Part shown: piece by piece, positions 46,918-58,205 of the stretch
Layout of the letters: every line of letters begins with the position of its first letter
Position numbering within the stretch: the first letter of the stretch is position 1
Source: Chaetorhynchus papuensis
Taxonomy: Eukaryota; Chordata; Aves; Passeriformes; Rhipiduridae
NCBI GenBank assembly: GCA_013396525.1
Contig: VWYX01000907.1
Span: forward strand, 256,849-320,848
Length of the DNA stretch: 64,000 bases
Direction: 5' to 3'
Notes under the pieces: generated by a model
Told to the model about the DNA's origin: nothing
The model's input: the letters and a program-made list of their open reading frames with translations, nothing else
Database searches by the model: none
Position numbers and translations under genes: made by a program

Positions 46918-47019
46918 TTCGGATCTCACCCTCCCAGGGCTCCCATGACAGTAAGTTACCACTGCTAGTAAGATGAACCAAAAAAGAACAGGGCTGCTTT
47001 TCCACCAGTAGCAGCCAAG

Positions 47020-47613
47020 ATACAGAATCACAGAATCACAGGATCACCAGGTTGGAAGAGACCTTCAAGATCATTGAGTCCAACCCCTGCCCCAACACCT
47101 CAGCTAAACCATGGCACCAAGTACCACATCCAATCTCTTTTCAAACACATCCAGGGATGGTGACTCCACCACCTCCCAGGCAGACAATTCCAGTATTTAA
47201 CCACTCTCTCAGTAAAAGACTTTTTCCTAATATCCAACCTAAATTTCCCTTGGTACAGTTTGAGACTGTGTCCTCTCGTTCCGTCAGCTGTTGCCTGGAA
47301 AAAGAGACCAACCCCCACCTGACTACAGCCACCTTTCAGGGAGTTGTAGAGAGTGATAAGGTCACATCTGAGTCTCCTTTTCTCCAGGCTAAACACCCCC
47401 AGCTCCCTCAGCCGTTCCTCACCAGGCTTGTGTTCCAAGCCCCTCACCAGCCTTGTCTCCCTCCTCTGGACACGCTCAAGTGTCTCAAGGTCCTTCCTGA
47501 ACTGAGGGGCCCAGAACTGGACACAGCACTCGAGGTGTGGCCTCACCAGTGCTGAGCACAGGGGAAGAATGACCTCCCTGGTCCTGCTGGCCACACCATT
47601 CCTGATACCCCTG
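47020..47613 (-). repeat. CR1 LINE with intact reverse transcriptase C-terminal frame
   Basis: 594 bases in - orientation. The reverse strand keeps an uninterrupted frame of 164 codons (47594-47100) that reads like the C-terminal end of the CR1 ORF2 polymerase: VILPLCSALVRPHLECCVQF, then LERVQRRETRLVRGLEHKPG, EERLRELGVFSLEKRRLRCD and RVVKYWNCLPGRWW. The 3' tail on the + strand starts CAGAATCACAGAATCACAGG. No upstream (5') part of the element is present, so it is a dead, 5'-truncated copy. The open frame suggests recent insertion. Confidence 0.93.
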
Positions 47614-47892
47614 TTTTTGCCTTACATGCACCAGTTTTTTCCCAACAGCAGGCAATTTTCTGCCCTGCAAGCCATGGACACACATGACCAGGAGAGGGAA
47701 GACACATCCTGAAGGGCACCAGCTCAGCCCCAGGGAGGTGGGCAGGACATTTACAGGCTGTAAGATAGCTCAGCATTTATCCATCTATCTCACTCCTGCT
47801 TCTTATGGAGACATTTCCTTCCCAAAGGACCTATTACAGTGTCATGGCCCTAGATCTCAGGAGCCGTTTAGGAAATTGCAGTTTGATCTTTT

Positions 47893-48100
47893 ATGGTATC
47901 ACAGAATTGTTTAGGTTGGAAAAGACCTCTAATTATCGAGTCCAACCATTCCCCCAGCACTGCCAAGCCCACCACTAACCCACGTCCTCAGGTGCCACAT
48001 CCACATGTTTTTTTCACACTTTAAAGGGATGGTGACTCCACCACTTCCCTGAGCAGCCCTATCAGAGAAGAATTTTTTCCTAATATCCAAACAGAATACC
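47893..48100 (-). repeat. CR1 LINE 3'-end fragment
   Basis: TCACAGAATTGTTTAGGTTG, then TAATTATCGAGTCCAACCAT and ATTTTTTCCTAATATCCAAA. Confidence 0.9.
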
Positions 48101-48873
48101 AGGAATATTTTATCTGGCACTGTGCCAGCCCAGAGCTTCCTTCCTCCTGGCCCCACAGAGACACCTTCATCTGTTCCAGACTGACGAGCCAAACAGCTGG
48201 GATGGCTCATTCTCCAATTTTATTTTGTTCTGGCAAGGACCTTATGCTGAGAACTGTCCCCCTGCCCATCCTGCTGCTCCAAGGGGCAAAAGAGGCTCAT
48301 GGGGAAAGGGGAACAGCCAACAAACCTGGCTGTGGTCGCTGCACACCTACTCATACCTGTTATCTTTGGCACACACAGGGCAGAAACTTGTCAGTGCCGG
48401 GTCCCAAGCGAGGCCCAAAGCCCTGAGCCAAAGGCAGAGCTTTGTGTGTCTTGAAAATCCCACAGGAGGAGAAGAAACATCCTCCACCCAGCCTGGTTTG
48501 TGACCCAGAGACACAGATGTTCTCAGCTGTGGACAGCCTCACCAAGGCAGCATCCCAAATCAGTGCCAGGTGTGTCATGTCCAATGCACCTGCTGCCTGC
48601 AGGCCCAAGTGGAGCGAGGCCTTCAACCAGGCCCCAGGGATGAGGGGTGAACACATCCACTCTGGGCAGGCACGGATTTTCAGCAGGTGACAGCCCCGAG
48701 GCCAGATGGGGACCACAGGGAGCCAAACTGCCGCGAGGAAGGCTGCCATGAGGGGATGGGGACATCAGGAGAGATCCCCACGGGTGAGGGCCCCGGGGTG
48801 ACAGACCCTATGAATCTCAGCGAAGCAAACAGGCCAGGAGGGTGACACTGATGGTTATGAGGCTGGAGATAGA

Positions 48874-49375
48874 AACACAGAATCATTTAGGTTGGAGAAG
48901 CCCTCTAAGATCATGGAGTACAACCATTCCTGCAGCACTGCCAAGGCCACCACTGAACCATGTCCCCAAGTGCCACATCCACAGGGCTTCTACATCTCTC
49001 CAGGGATGAGGACTCCAACAGTGCCCTGGGCAGCTGGGACAGGGCTTCACAACCTTTTCCATGGAGGAATTTTCTCTAATGTCCAACCTGACCCTCCCCT
49101 GGCCCAGCCTGAGGCCGTTCCCTCTCCTCCTGTCCCTGTTCCCTGGCAGCAGAGCCCGACCCCCCCCGGCTGCCCCCTCCTGTCAGGGAGTTGTGCAGAG
49201 CCACAGGGTCCCCCCTGAGCCTCCTTTGCTCCAGGCTGAGCCCCTTTCCCAGCTCCCTCAGCCGCTCCTGGGGCTCCAGCCCCTTCCCAGCTCCGTTCCC
49301 TGCCCTGGACACGCTCCAGCCCCTCAGTGTCTCTCTCATTGTGAGGGGCCCATCTGAGTGGGGCCAAGAGCATCT
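48874..49375 (-). repeat. CR1 LINE 3' fragment
   Basis: CACAGAATCATTTAGGTTGG through TGTCAGGGAGTTGTGCAGAG and CTGGACACGCTCCAGCCCCT. From about 49128 to 49342 it is almost identical to 57878-58100. Confidence 0.92.
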
Positions 49376-49479
49376 CAAAATTTCCCACCAGTCCAGGACA
49401 AACAAACTGCACCACCTCCTCCGTGCAGCACACAAGATCCTACCAGGAACCTGTCCATCTGCCAAGTGGAAAGAAAAAT

Positions 49480-49760
49480 ACATTTTTTTTTCTGTTTCAC
49501 ATGAGACCTCTAGGCCCCATGGATTTTCACTAATTACCAAATTTAATTTATTTTGCTCTCTTCTCGGCACTAAGGCTTTGCATTGCTGGGCCTGTATTGT
49601 TTCTGTTGCAGCCTGCTGGTGTCCACAGAAATTTCAAATTAAATATCAGGCACACATTAAGGTCAGGCAGCTCAATTCCATTAGCAGGCAGCCAGGCTCA
49701 GCCTCTCTGTAATGAATGCTGCTCTCGCCTCCTAATGATAGCAGCAGAGGAACTGGGCAG
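49480..49760. promoter_or_regulatory. Candidate conserved non-coding element
   Basis: Repeat-free AT-rich block with ACTAATTACC, AAATTAAATATC, CCATTAGC and CTCCTAATGATAGC cores, the texture of a deeply conserved homeodomain-bound enhancer. No conservation test was possible. Confidence 0.35.
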
Positions 49761-50414
49761 TGCTAGCCTGTGGTGATTGGCACCCCACTGACACTGGGGA
49801 CCACTAAATTGATTTTTAAAAGTCCATTCATCTTCTGCAAATCATGGCTTAAGTCTTCCTGACCTGTGACAAATCTTCATGAGCTGCAATTTGAAAGATA
49901 GAGCCAAGAGGAAAGGGAGAAAAAAAATGTACAAAAAACCCTACAAAAAATATCCCAAGAGCAAGAAACAGATTTCAGCTGGGTTGTTCTGCCTCAGTTC
50001 CGAGCCCTCTCCCCCAGGTATGCCTTCTGCTCACTTTGTGAGCAAGGTTAAAGCTTTTTCATCCCACTGCCCACCACAAAGAGGACTCAAAGGATACAGA
50101 GATGCTACAAGAGCCTCCCTGTTGCTGGACTTATGGGCATTGGAGGAGTCATGGGCCACGGAAGTGTCCTCCCCATCACCTTCCTGCCACCTTCCTGACC
50201 CACTGCAGCACGGCCCCGTGGTCAAAGGCACGTGCAGCTCCCTGCTTGTGCAGCTAAACGGGATGGCTGCTGTCATCCTTGGGCAAAGGAGACCTACAAA
50301 CACATCAGGAAATGTTTCTTCCTACACCCTTTAGCACAACAAACTCCAACCTAAGGGTGCAGCCAGCTCATGTCTACACCAGACTAGTCCAGGATGCAAC
50401 TTCCTATAGATCCC

Positions 50415-50525
50415 TATCTCAGAGGGTGCTGAGGCTCTGGCACAGCTGTGGCTGCCCCATCCCTGGAAGTGTCCAAGGCCAGGTTGGGCAGCATTTGGAG
50501 CAACCTAGGACAGTGGAAGGTGTGT
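50415..50525 (+). repeat. CR1 LINE 3' fragment
   Basis: CTATCTCAGAGGGTGCTGAG, then CCCTGGAAGTGTCCAAGGCC and GACAGTGGAAGGTGTG. It lacks the usual terminal repeat. Confidence 0.8.
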
Positions 50526-50739
50526 GAGCAACAGCATTGTTTCAGAAATACTTTGAAAATGCCCTTGGGGTGAAGAAAAGGACACGGGGAGGAGGGTGAA
50601 ATAGGACTTTAGGGCACTACCACAGCACCAGGAGTCTGGGTTTCGGGCTGTAAGTTGTCACGTCGTTATTGCTGAGGCATTTGGGAGATCTGCAATAGCT
50701 CTTTCACTCTGCAGAATCCACCCTTCCCGAAGGAAAACA

Positions 50740-51420
50740 TTTATTCCACTCAAATACAAATAACAGCTAAACGCAGGCCGATCAGTTTAATAGCGCAGTT
50801 ATGCCTATTAAAGCTACTGTAAAACCAACATCAAGGCATTTCACATTAATTCCCTCTCAGTGGCTCCAGATCTGATTCACTTCGACAAATCCCCTGCTAT
50901 GGGGAAGTGGCCACAAATCTCCACAGCCCTGTGTCAGGTGGCATTGAGAGAAAGCTGCTGTTGGACTCAAAAAATTTTGTCAAGATCTTTCCGGGAAAGA
51001 AAACCTATTGATCAGAGCACCCAGATAAGGAAGTCGTACAGGTAATGCCAGCAGGCGGGTTTTCCCCCAGGTCAGTATTTTTAATCATTATTAAGCAGTA
51101 TTTAAGCGGCATTTTCATAGAGGAGAAGGGGTGTGAATCACTCTTCCCACTACTGTAGTGAGTGACCTTGGGAAAGTGCCTCCCCTCGGATTTTAACCAA
51201 ATAATGTTAGAGCTATTATTTAAAAAACAATATTTATTCATGTCTACAGCATTAAGAAAGAATTGAGGTTTTCCTTTTTCATCCAAAAGTCTCAGCTTTG
51301 TCAGCTTTCTGTTGCATTTCCAACTCTGTTTCCTGAAGAGAGAAGAGACATCCGATCGAGTTTTTATGGATAAATACAATTCTTCAGACATTTCCTCACG
51401 AGTGACCACAGAAATGAGGG
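50740..51420. other. Repeat-free AT-rich intronic DNA
   Basis: No repeat recognised. A 147-codon - strand open frame (51448-51005) matches no family I know and has no start or splice context that would support a gene. Confidence 0.4.
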
Positions 51421-51566
51421 TATGAAACAGAAATCTGCTTTTCTCCACTTACATTTGCCCACCAATTTTACCTACAGAGGAGCAGAATCATCTGCATTTT
51501 TTCCTGTTCCCTGCAAGACAGTCACTGGTGCGTTGTACAGGTGGAGAAAAGAAGGTGGGAGATCAA

Positions 51567-51722
51567 AACAGGGACACCTTCCACTGTCCCAGATTGCTCC
51601 AAGCCCCCTCCAACCTGGCCTTGGACACCTCCAGGAATCCAGGGGCAGTCAAAGCTTCTCTGGGAAACCTGTGCCAGGGCCTCACCACCCTCAGCATAAA
51701 AAATTTCTTCCTAAAAATGTTC
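51567..51722 (-). repeat. CR1 LINE 3' fragment
   Basis: GGGACACCTTCCACTGTCCC, CCAACCTGGCCTTGGACACC and AACCTGTGCCAGGGCCTCAC; the terminal repeat is missing. Confidence 0.85.
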
Positions 51723-52452
51723 TTCCTACTCAACACCTCATGGGACAGCTGGGACAGATCAAAAATAATGAAAATAATCCTAGATTTTCCACTTATACTG
51801 TCAGTTCACAATTTAACTGGACCTTTAGAGAGAGTAGAAAAAGATTACAGTGGTTTTTTTTTTCCCCCAGTGCTAACTGCTGAACCCCAGAGAAGACTTC
51901 TGCCTGGGTGGAAATAATAGAGCACAAATAACACTAAACCCATGTAATATCCACTGGATGGGGGTTCTGGCAGATATCAAGTAGAGGAGAGACAGAAGCA
52001 GCAATTACAAAGCAGTATTTCAGATTTAACCCAGCTCTGGGGGGAAAAAGAAGTAACATCTGTTCAAGACACAAAACCTGTTGACTCCTCAGAACTCCCA
52101 GTTTTATACAAAAAGGAATTAAAGCTGGGATCTGAACTTCTCGGTGAAGCTGACGCCTCTAGAGCCTCAGACGAGCCACACACTGCATTTCTAAAATTCT
52201 TCTGGTCTTGTGAGAACGATGGACCACAGACCATCTAACCCTGCTCCTCCATTCAGAAGAAGCATTTTGACCAAGAAAATCAACCCCAGCCCCCAGTTAG
52301 GAGGTCTGGGCTGGCACAGATATTATCCAACACTTGGCAGGTCTGCAGACACTGAGCCTGAAGAGGTGTCTGCAGGCTCTCCCCAAGCCCTGAAGACCCT
52401 CACACAGGAAGCTGGTGGGCAAAGTCCTAGTTCCTGACTTTTCTGTCCGTTC

Positions 52453-52714
52453 AGGATGGGAGCAAATGGCCTCAGGTTGTGCCAGGGGAGGTTTAAATTG
52501 GGTATTAAGAAAATATTTCTTCACTGACAGAAATTTTAGAATGGGCTTAGAATGGGCTGCCCAGGGTAGTGTTGGAGTCCCCATCCCTGGGGGGGTTTAA
52601 AAGCCCTGTGGCACTTGGGGACATGGGCCAGTGGTGGTCTTGGCAGTGCTGGGGGCATGGCTGGACTCGATGATCTTGGAGGATTTTTAGAGATTCTACA
52701 ATTCTATGATTTTG
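52453..52714 (+). repeat. CR1 LINE 3' fragment
   Basis: GGTATTAAGAAAATATTTCT, GTTGGAGTCCCCATCCCTGG and a tail ATTCTACAATTCTATGATTT. Orientation +. Confidence 0.9.
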
Positions 52715-54636
52715 CAGTGGGATCACCCCTACTTTTTACAGCAACAACAAAAGCTGTGGGGATGGCAAACTTCCTCTGGGACCCCTGAGTTCAGACACTC
52801 TCCCAAATGCCCCATTTTCTCAATATCAAGGGGTGGCTCATTCAGAAAGGTGTCCAGCCCTGCAGAGCAGCTCACCAGGCTGGACAAAGGTCTCCTTTCC
52901 TCTCAGTATTGCAGGGACCAGCCAACAACCACCTCCACCCCCAGCCTGAAGGTGGAGACCCAGAGTTCTCCTGACCATCACCAAGCTGCCCCATCAAGCC
53001 TCACACCAGCGTGGGATTTCTTTCTGTGTTGCTATTCTCCCTTGACTTTCTGGTCCATCACCTGCTGCCCTAAGAACCTCCTGAGCTTCTCTCTGCATGT
53101 TACCCTCCCTCCTCCACTATCACCCAGCACTTCCACAGCAGAGCTCAGCTAAAACCTCTCCCACAGATGAAAACTTGCCAGGAATTTTAAGCCCTGCTCT
53201 TTGGAGAGAGACACCTTTCTCTCCCATGGAAGGTGGTATGCACTGACAGACAGAAAAAGCAACTCCTACAGCTGATGGGCTGCACCCCACCCAACCCCAA
53301 ACTCAGATGTGGGAAGAGATCCCTCACCACAGGCACTGATAGCAACAAATCACTTTTCACTGGCTTTTTGGGGCCTGAACCTTGGCAAACACTTCGCATT
53401 TCCACTATGCTGTTGTGCTCTGGTCTTTCATGCCTTTTCTTTCTTTCCTTTTTTTCCTTTTAATCTCAAAGTCTCATTTTATTTGCTGGCTTTCTCAAAG
53501 CTCCAGCTCCCTGGCGTGATGCAAAGTGTGTACATCATGGCATCACTAGAAAAGGGCTTGTTCTTTAGAGGGGAAAAAGAAAACCAAACCCAACAGCAAG
53601 CAGGATCTGGGACTACTGATGGACTGCAGAGGAGCATTTTGGCTCTACTAAACTTACCTCCAGCAGGCTGTATTCAAATAGGACTCCCCAAGGGCCCCTG
53701 CAGTGGTGGCAGCTCCAAGCAGAGGTTGTTGTTGGGTGCCCTGGTACATCCCTGCCCCCCTGCACCACCCTGCTGCCAGGCCCTGGCACCTCTCTGATGC
53801 CCTCTGCCCCTTGTGCTGGCCTGGATGTCACCTCCCCCTCCTGGGGACGCTGCCAGCCAGTCAGGTTTCTGCAGTGCATGCCCATCCCTGCTTCCCATTT
53901 AAACTGCAGGGCACTGGGAAGGGGCCCTTTCTGCTTCCCCACTCCCACCACAGGGCCAGAAAGCTGCGCCCAGTTGTGCCAGTGCAGCAAAAAGAGGAGC
54001 TGGGGGACAGGAGAGGCACCAGTGCTCCCCTTTCAGGGAAAGAGCAGCAGCCCTTTAGCACAGGTCCTTTCTGCACAGCACCCCTCAAAACCCCCCCCCC
54101 CCCCCCACAGAAAGCAGGGTTTTCTACAAGTGAAGCTGGAAGAGGGATGTGCACCGAGAGCCCACTTGGCACCACACCACGATGTTCCTTTCCCCTGGCC
54201 AAATAATGAATGCAACTGCTCTTTAAAGCTGGTTGTGAGAGAGATCTGCCCATCTCCATGTTCCCAACACCGCTTATTACACCATCCATCACAGAGAGCC
54301 CCCAGATGGACAGGGCTTGCTCTTCAGCCTCCTCATCCCTTCAGCCCACACGGAGCTCTCAGGGAGCTCTGGACACGGGGAGAGCAGTGCCTTACCCATC
54401 CCCTACACCAACACACACCAGGCCAGTGTGCTAAAGCACCTCGAGTGTTTTGAGCAGGTTTGGGTCCCAGAGCCAGCACCAGCCACGAGGAAGGTGTTGG
54501 TGCTCAGAGAAGGAATGTGAGGAAGGAGCAACTCGAGAAAACCCCTCTCATCCATGGGGGAAATCATGGCAGACAGTGTAACACAAGGTGGGAAGTGAGA
54601 GAGCTGAAGGTGGAGAAGTCAAGTGAAGGTAATCCA
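52715..54636. other. Intronic DNA without recognised gene
   Basis: 1.9 kb without CR1. Overlapping open frames on both strands at 53.6-54.5 kb (up to 218 codons) reflect GC-rich, stop-poor sequence and have no recognisable family. Confidence 0.5.
54091..54106. repeat. Poly(C) tract (16 C)
   Basis: Sixteen consecutive C on the + strand, G on the RNF165 strand. Confidence 0.9.
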
Positions 54637-54887
54637 AGGGTGGTGCTGGCTAGGAGGAGGGTCAGGGTGGAGATCAGGGAAAGGTTCTTCCCCCAGAGGG
54701 TGCTGGGCACTGCCCAGGCTCCCCAGGGAATGGGCACGGCCCCGAGGCTGCCAGAGCTCCAGGAGGGTTTGGACAGCGCTGCCAGGGATGCCCAGGGTGG
54801 GACTGTTGGGGTGTCTGTGCAGGACCAGGAGTTGGACTCGATGATCCCTGTGAGTTCCCTTCCCACTCAGGTGACTCCATGATTCTC
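54637..54887 (+). repeat. CR1 LINE 3' fragment (young-looking subfamily)
   Basis: GTGGAGATCAGGGAAAGGTT through GGTTTGGACAGCGCTGCCAG to GACTCCATGATTCTCTG. Bases 54727-54871 are the inverted counterpart of 56142-56286. Confidence 0.92.
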
Positions 54888-55137
54888 TGACTGCTCATCC
54901 AGCACATACCCAGGCTCAGAAGGCATTTCCTGAAGAGCAGCAGAAGTTGTGTCTCTGCAGAGAGGCAGAGGATGAGCCTGAGTGTGACAGTGCTGAGGCT
55001 GGCCCAGGGGGAAAAGACCTCCTTCATGTCTCAGTTTCTAACATTTCTAACAAAATGTCCAGTGAGAAATGCTGGGCTGTGGATAAGGAATCCCAGCACA
55101 AGGACAGGGGTCCCACAAGGTCTGCATGGTGCCTGAG

Positions 55138-55629
55138 TGTGCTGGTTTGGGCTGAGGTAGAGTTAATTCCCTTCACAGTAGCTGTTACAGGGCTGTGTTT
55201 TGGGTTTGTGCTGAGCACAGGGTTGATAACACAGAGATGTTTTTGTTATTGCTGAGCAGGGCTTGCACAGAGCCAAGGCCTTTGCTGCTTTTCGTGCGGC
55301 CACAGTGGCAAAGATAATACAAACTGAGGGGAAGAAGGAGGAAGGGAGGGATGTTTGGAGTGATGGTGCTTGTCTTCCCAAGCCACTGTTATGTGGGAGG
55401 AGGCCCTGCTCTCTGGAGATGGCTGAACACCTGCCTGACCGTGGGAAGCAGTGAATTATTAATTCCTTGGTTTTGCTTTGCTTGTGTGCACGGTTTTTGC
55501 TGTCCCTATTAAACTGCCTTAATCCACTCAAAAGTTTTCCAGCTTTTACCCTTCTGATTCTCTCCCCAGTCCCACTGGTGGGGGAGTGAGTGAGGGGCTG
55601 TGAGGGGGCTAGATGGGGTTAAACCACAA
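55138..55629 (+). mobile_element. Solo retroviral LTR, internally deleted
   Basis: About 490 bases beginning TGTGCTGGTTTGGGCTG and ending near GGGGTTAAACCACA, a form I recognise as a common LTR of endogenous retroviruses in bird genomes. It has the family blocks GTTGATAACACAGAGATG, GGAGATGGCTGAACACCTGC, TTGCTTTGCTTGTGTGCACG and CTATTAAACTG (ATTAAA at 55508-55513). The middle part that usually carries the TATA-type promoter appears shortened, with only GATAATACAAACT near 55314. No viral coding region or second LTR is present, so it is a solo LTR left by recombination. A target-site duplication is not clear. It lies in sense on the + strand, antisense to RNF165. Confidence 0.8.
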
Positions 55630-56127
55630 TGAACAACACACCCCAGAAACTGCTGTGAGCTTCCCAGATATTGAGGTTTGGCCCCGGATTTTGCTAAAGA
55701 GGCTCGAAATCACTTGTTGCAGGAAGAGCAGATCTGGCTTCCCTAACAGCACCCCGAGTCCTCTCAGGAGGAACTGCCTTCCGTCCAAGGGAACATACCT
55801 TCCTTCCCCCTGGCACACACCCTCTTTTCCTAAGCCTGTGGCGACCTCCTGGCAATATTTTCATTCCCCAGGACACCCCTGCACCATCCAGAAGGAGCAC
55901 CTGGATGGCATCACAGCCACCTGGACCTGGCAGTACAGGACTCTCCCTGCGGGTGACCCAGGGCACGATGATCCGTTCCGACCTCCGCAGTGCCCCTGTG
56001 GTCCCCTGGGGAAAAACACCCAGGATTTCCACTGGCAAGTGTGTAACCACACGTGCCAGACAGGTTTTCCTGCTCAGAGCAAACAAGGCCATGGAGAAGG
56101 TGCTGTTTGCGTCTGCAGGCTGGAGGA
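55630..56127. other. Intronic DNA without recognised feature
   Basis: About 500 bases between the solo LTR and an inverted CR1; nothing recognised. Confidence 0.5.
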
Positions 56128-56670
56128 GAATCACAGAATGTCCTGAGTGCGAAGGGAACTCACAGGGATCATCGAGTCCAACTCCTGGTCCTGCACAGAC
56201 ACCCCAACAGCCCCACCCTGGGCATCCCTGGCAGCGCTGTCCAAACCCTCCTGGAGCTCTGGCAGCCTCGGGGCCGTGCCCATTCCCTCGGCTGCCTGTT
56301 CAGTGCCCCAACACCCTCTGGAGGAAGAAACTTCTCCTGATATCCAGCCTGACCCTGCCCTGGCACAGCTCCAGCCGTTCTCTGCATCCTGTCCCTGGTC
56401 ACCAGAGAGGAGAGATGGGAGCTGCCCCTCTGCTTCCCCTCATGAGGATGTTGAAGACCACAGTGAGGTCTCCCCTCAGTCTCCTCTCCTCCAGCTGAGC
56501 AGACCAAATGCCCTCAGCTTCTCCTCACACGGCTTCCCCTCAAGGCCCTTCTCCATCCTTGTGGCCTCCTTTGGACACTCTAGCATCTTAATGTCTTTTT
56601 TTATATTGTGGCACCCAAAAGTGCCCTCAGCACTCGAGGTGAGGCCCCCCAGCCCAGAGCAGAGCAGTAG
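56128..56670 (-). repeat. CR1 LINE, long 3' fragment (young-looking subfamily)
   Basis: AATCACAGAATGTCCTGAGT through GCACAGACACCCCAACAGCC to CCTCTGCTTCCCCTCATGAG and GTGGCCTCCTTTGGACACTC. The fragment extends into the reverse transcriptase frame. Confidence 0.92.
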
Positions 56671-56679
56671 TGACTCAGG

Positions 56680-57630
56680 TGGGTGAGACCAGTGAGGAGC
56701 AGAGCAGTGGTGACACATCCTGGTCGAGATTTCCACTCTCGTTGTCATTTTGGAAACGACCTCTGGCCACTCCCAAGCCTGGAAACACATCCTTGGTGCC
56801 AGTGGAGGTGAGAAGGAAGGAGGGGCAGGGGCTGACATGATCTTCCTCATTTGGTAAAGGACCAGCTGCTCTTTGTGACCTCCCACATCATTCCAAGACT
56901 CATCTCAGGCATTAAAGCACTTTCTGTTGATTAAATAATTTGATAGTTTCACAGTACAAAAACACAAAGGCAGTCTATTCCTGACCATTGCATGCTCCCT
57001 CAAGTGAGTACAAAACACCTAACCCACCTTTAAGATACTGAAAAAAATATGTCAAAGTGAAACAGTTGTGTATGAAAAACCCAGCTCAAAAATTATGATG
57101 AATTGTTTTTATTCTCTGCATCCAGTTGATGCTGTTTCATTTTCTGTCATAAAATAGCATTTCACTTCTGGGGTTGTGGCCTATTTCATCTCCCTTCAAA
57201 TGAACCATTTAAAAGCATCTCCCCACCCTCTCATTTTGTTGAAAAACTCAAGGACAATATAAAACCAGGAAAATAAATTTTCAGCCAGTGAACTGGAAAA
57301 TCATCATCATCATCAAAACCAGATATTCCTGTTTTCTAGTCCCTGGCAACTCAGTTCAATAGAACTGCCACCAGCTGAGCTGTTGGCCCACCACTCACTG
57401 CTCACTCATGCACTCCCCTGGTGCTGTGGGGACAGGACATTCCTTGCCTTGGGGACCAATATCCATGCCACACCCTAATTTTCAGCTCACAGTTTGAAGG
57501 AACAACCTCGGAGGCAAGAATTTGGCCACCACTGGTCAATGAACTGCAGGAGGGAGTCAGGCTGAGCTGAGCAGCAGATTAAGGATAGAGATGGGTTTTG
57601 CTGCTGCTTTGATAAACTCAGAGGAAGGTA
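56680..57630. other. Intronic DNA without recognised gene or transposon
   Basis: AT-rich from 56900 to 57300, with an ATC/TCA triplet run at 57301-57315. No recognised gene. Confidence 0.5.
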
Positions 57631-57637
57631 CAGCATC

Positions 57638-58205
57638 ACCAAATCATTTAGACTGAAAAGACCTTGAAGATCAAGTCCAAACACTCCCTCAGCACTGCCA
57701 AGGCCACCACTGAACCATATCCCCAAGTGCCACATCCACAGGGCTTTGAAATCCCTCCAGGGATGGGGACTCCAACACTGCCCTGGGGCAGCCTGTTCCT
57801 GAGCTTAATAACCCTTTCCATGAAGGAATTTTCCCCAATAACCAGCCTGAATCTCTCCTGGCTCAGCCTGAGGCCGTTCCCTCTCCTCCTGTCCCTGTAC
57901 CCTGGCAGCAGAGCCCGACCCCCCCCGGCTGCCCCCTCCTGTCAGGGAGTTGTGCAGAGCCACAAGGTCCCCCCTGAGCCTCCTTTGCTCCAGGCTGAGC
58001 CCCTTTCCCAGCTCCCTCAGCTGCTCCTGGGGCTCCAGCCCCTTCCCCAGCTCCGTTCCCTGCCCTGGACACGCTCCAGCCCCTCAGTGTCTCTCTTGTC
58101 CTGAGGGGCCCAGAGCTGTCCCCAGCACTGGAGGTGCCTCAGCAGAGCCAGCACAGGGGACGGGCCCTGCCCTGGGGCTGTGGCCACACCCTGGCTGGCT
58201 CCCAG
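57638..58205 (-). repeat. CR1 LINE, long 3' fragment
   Basis: AAATCATTTAGACTGAAAAG, then TGTCAGGGAGTTGTGCAGAG and CTGGACACGCTCCAGCCCCT, extending to the ACAGGGGACGGGCCCTGCCC block. Same subfamily as 5830-6391 and 48874-49375. Confidence 0.92.

Noticed and set aside
51005..51448. 147-codon - strand open frame, Lys/Ser-rich
   Set aside because: No family resemblance and no exon signals in register with RNF165.
53703..54453. Overlapping + and - strand open frames up to 218 codons
   Set aside because: Several frames are open at once in GC-rich, stop-poor sequence, which is the sign of composition and not of a gene.
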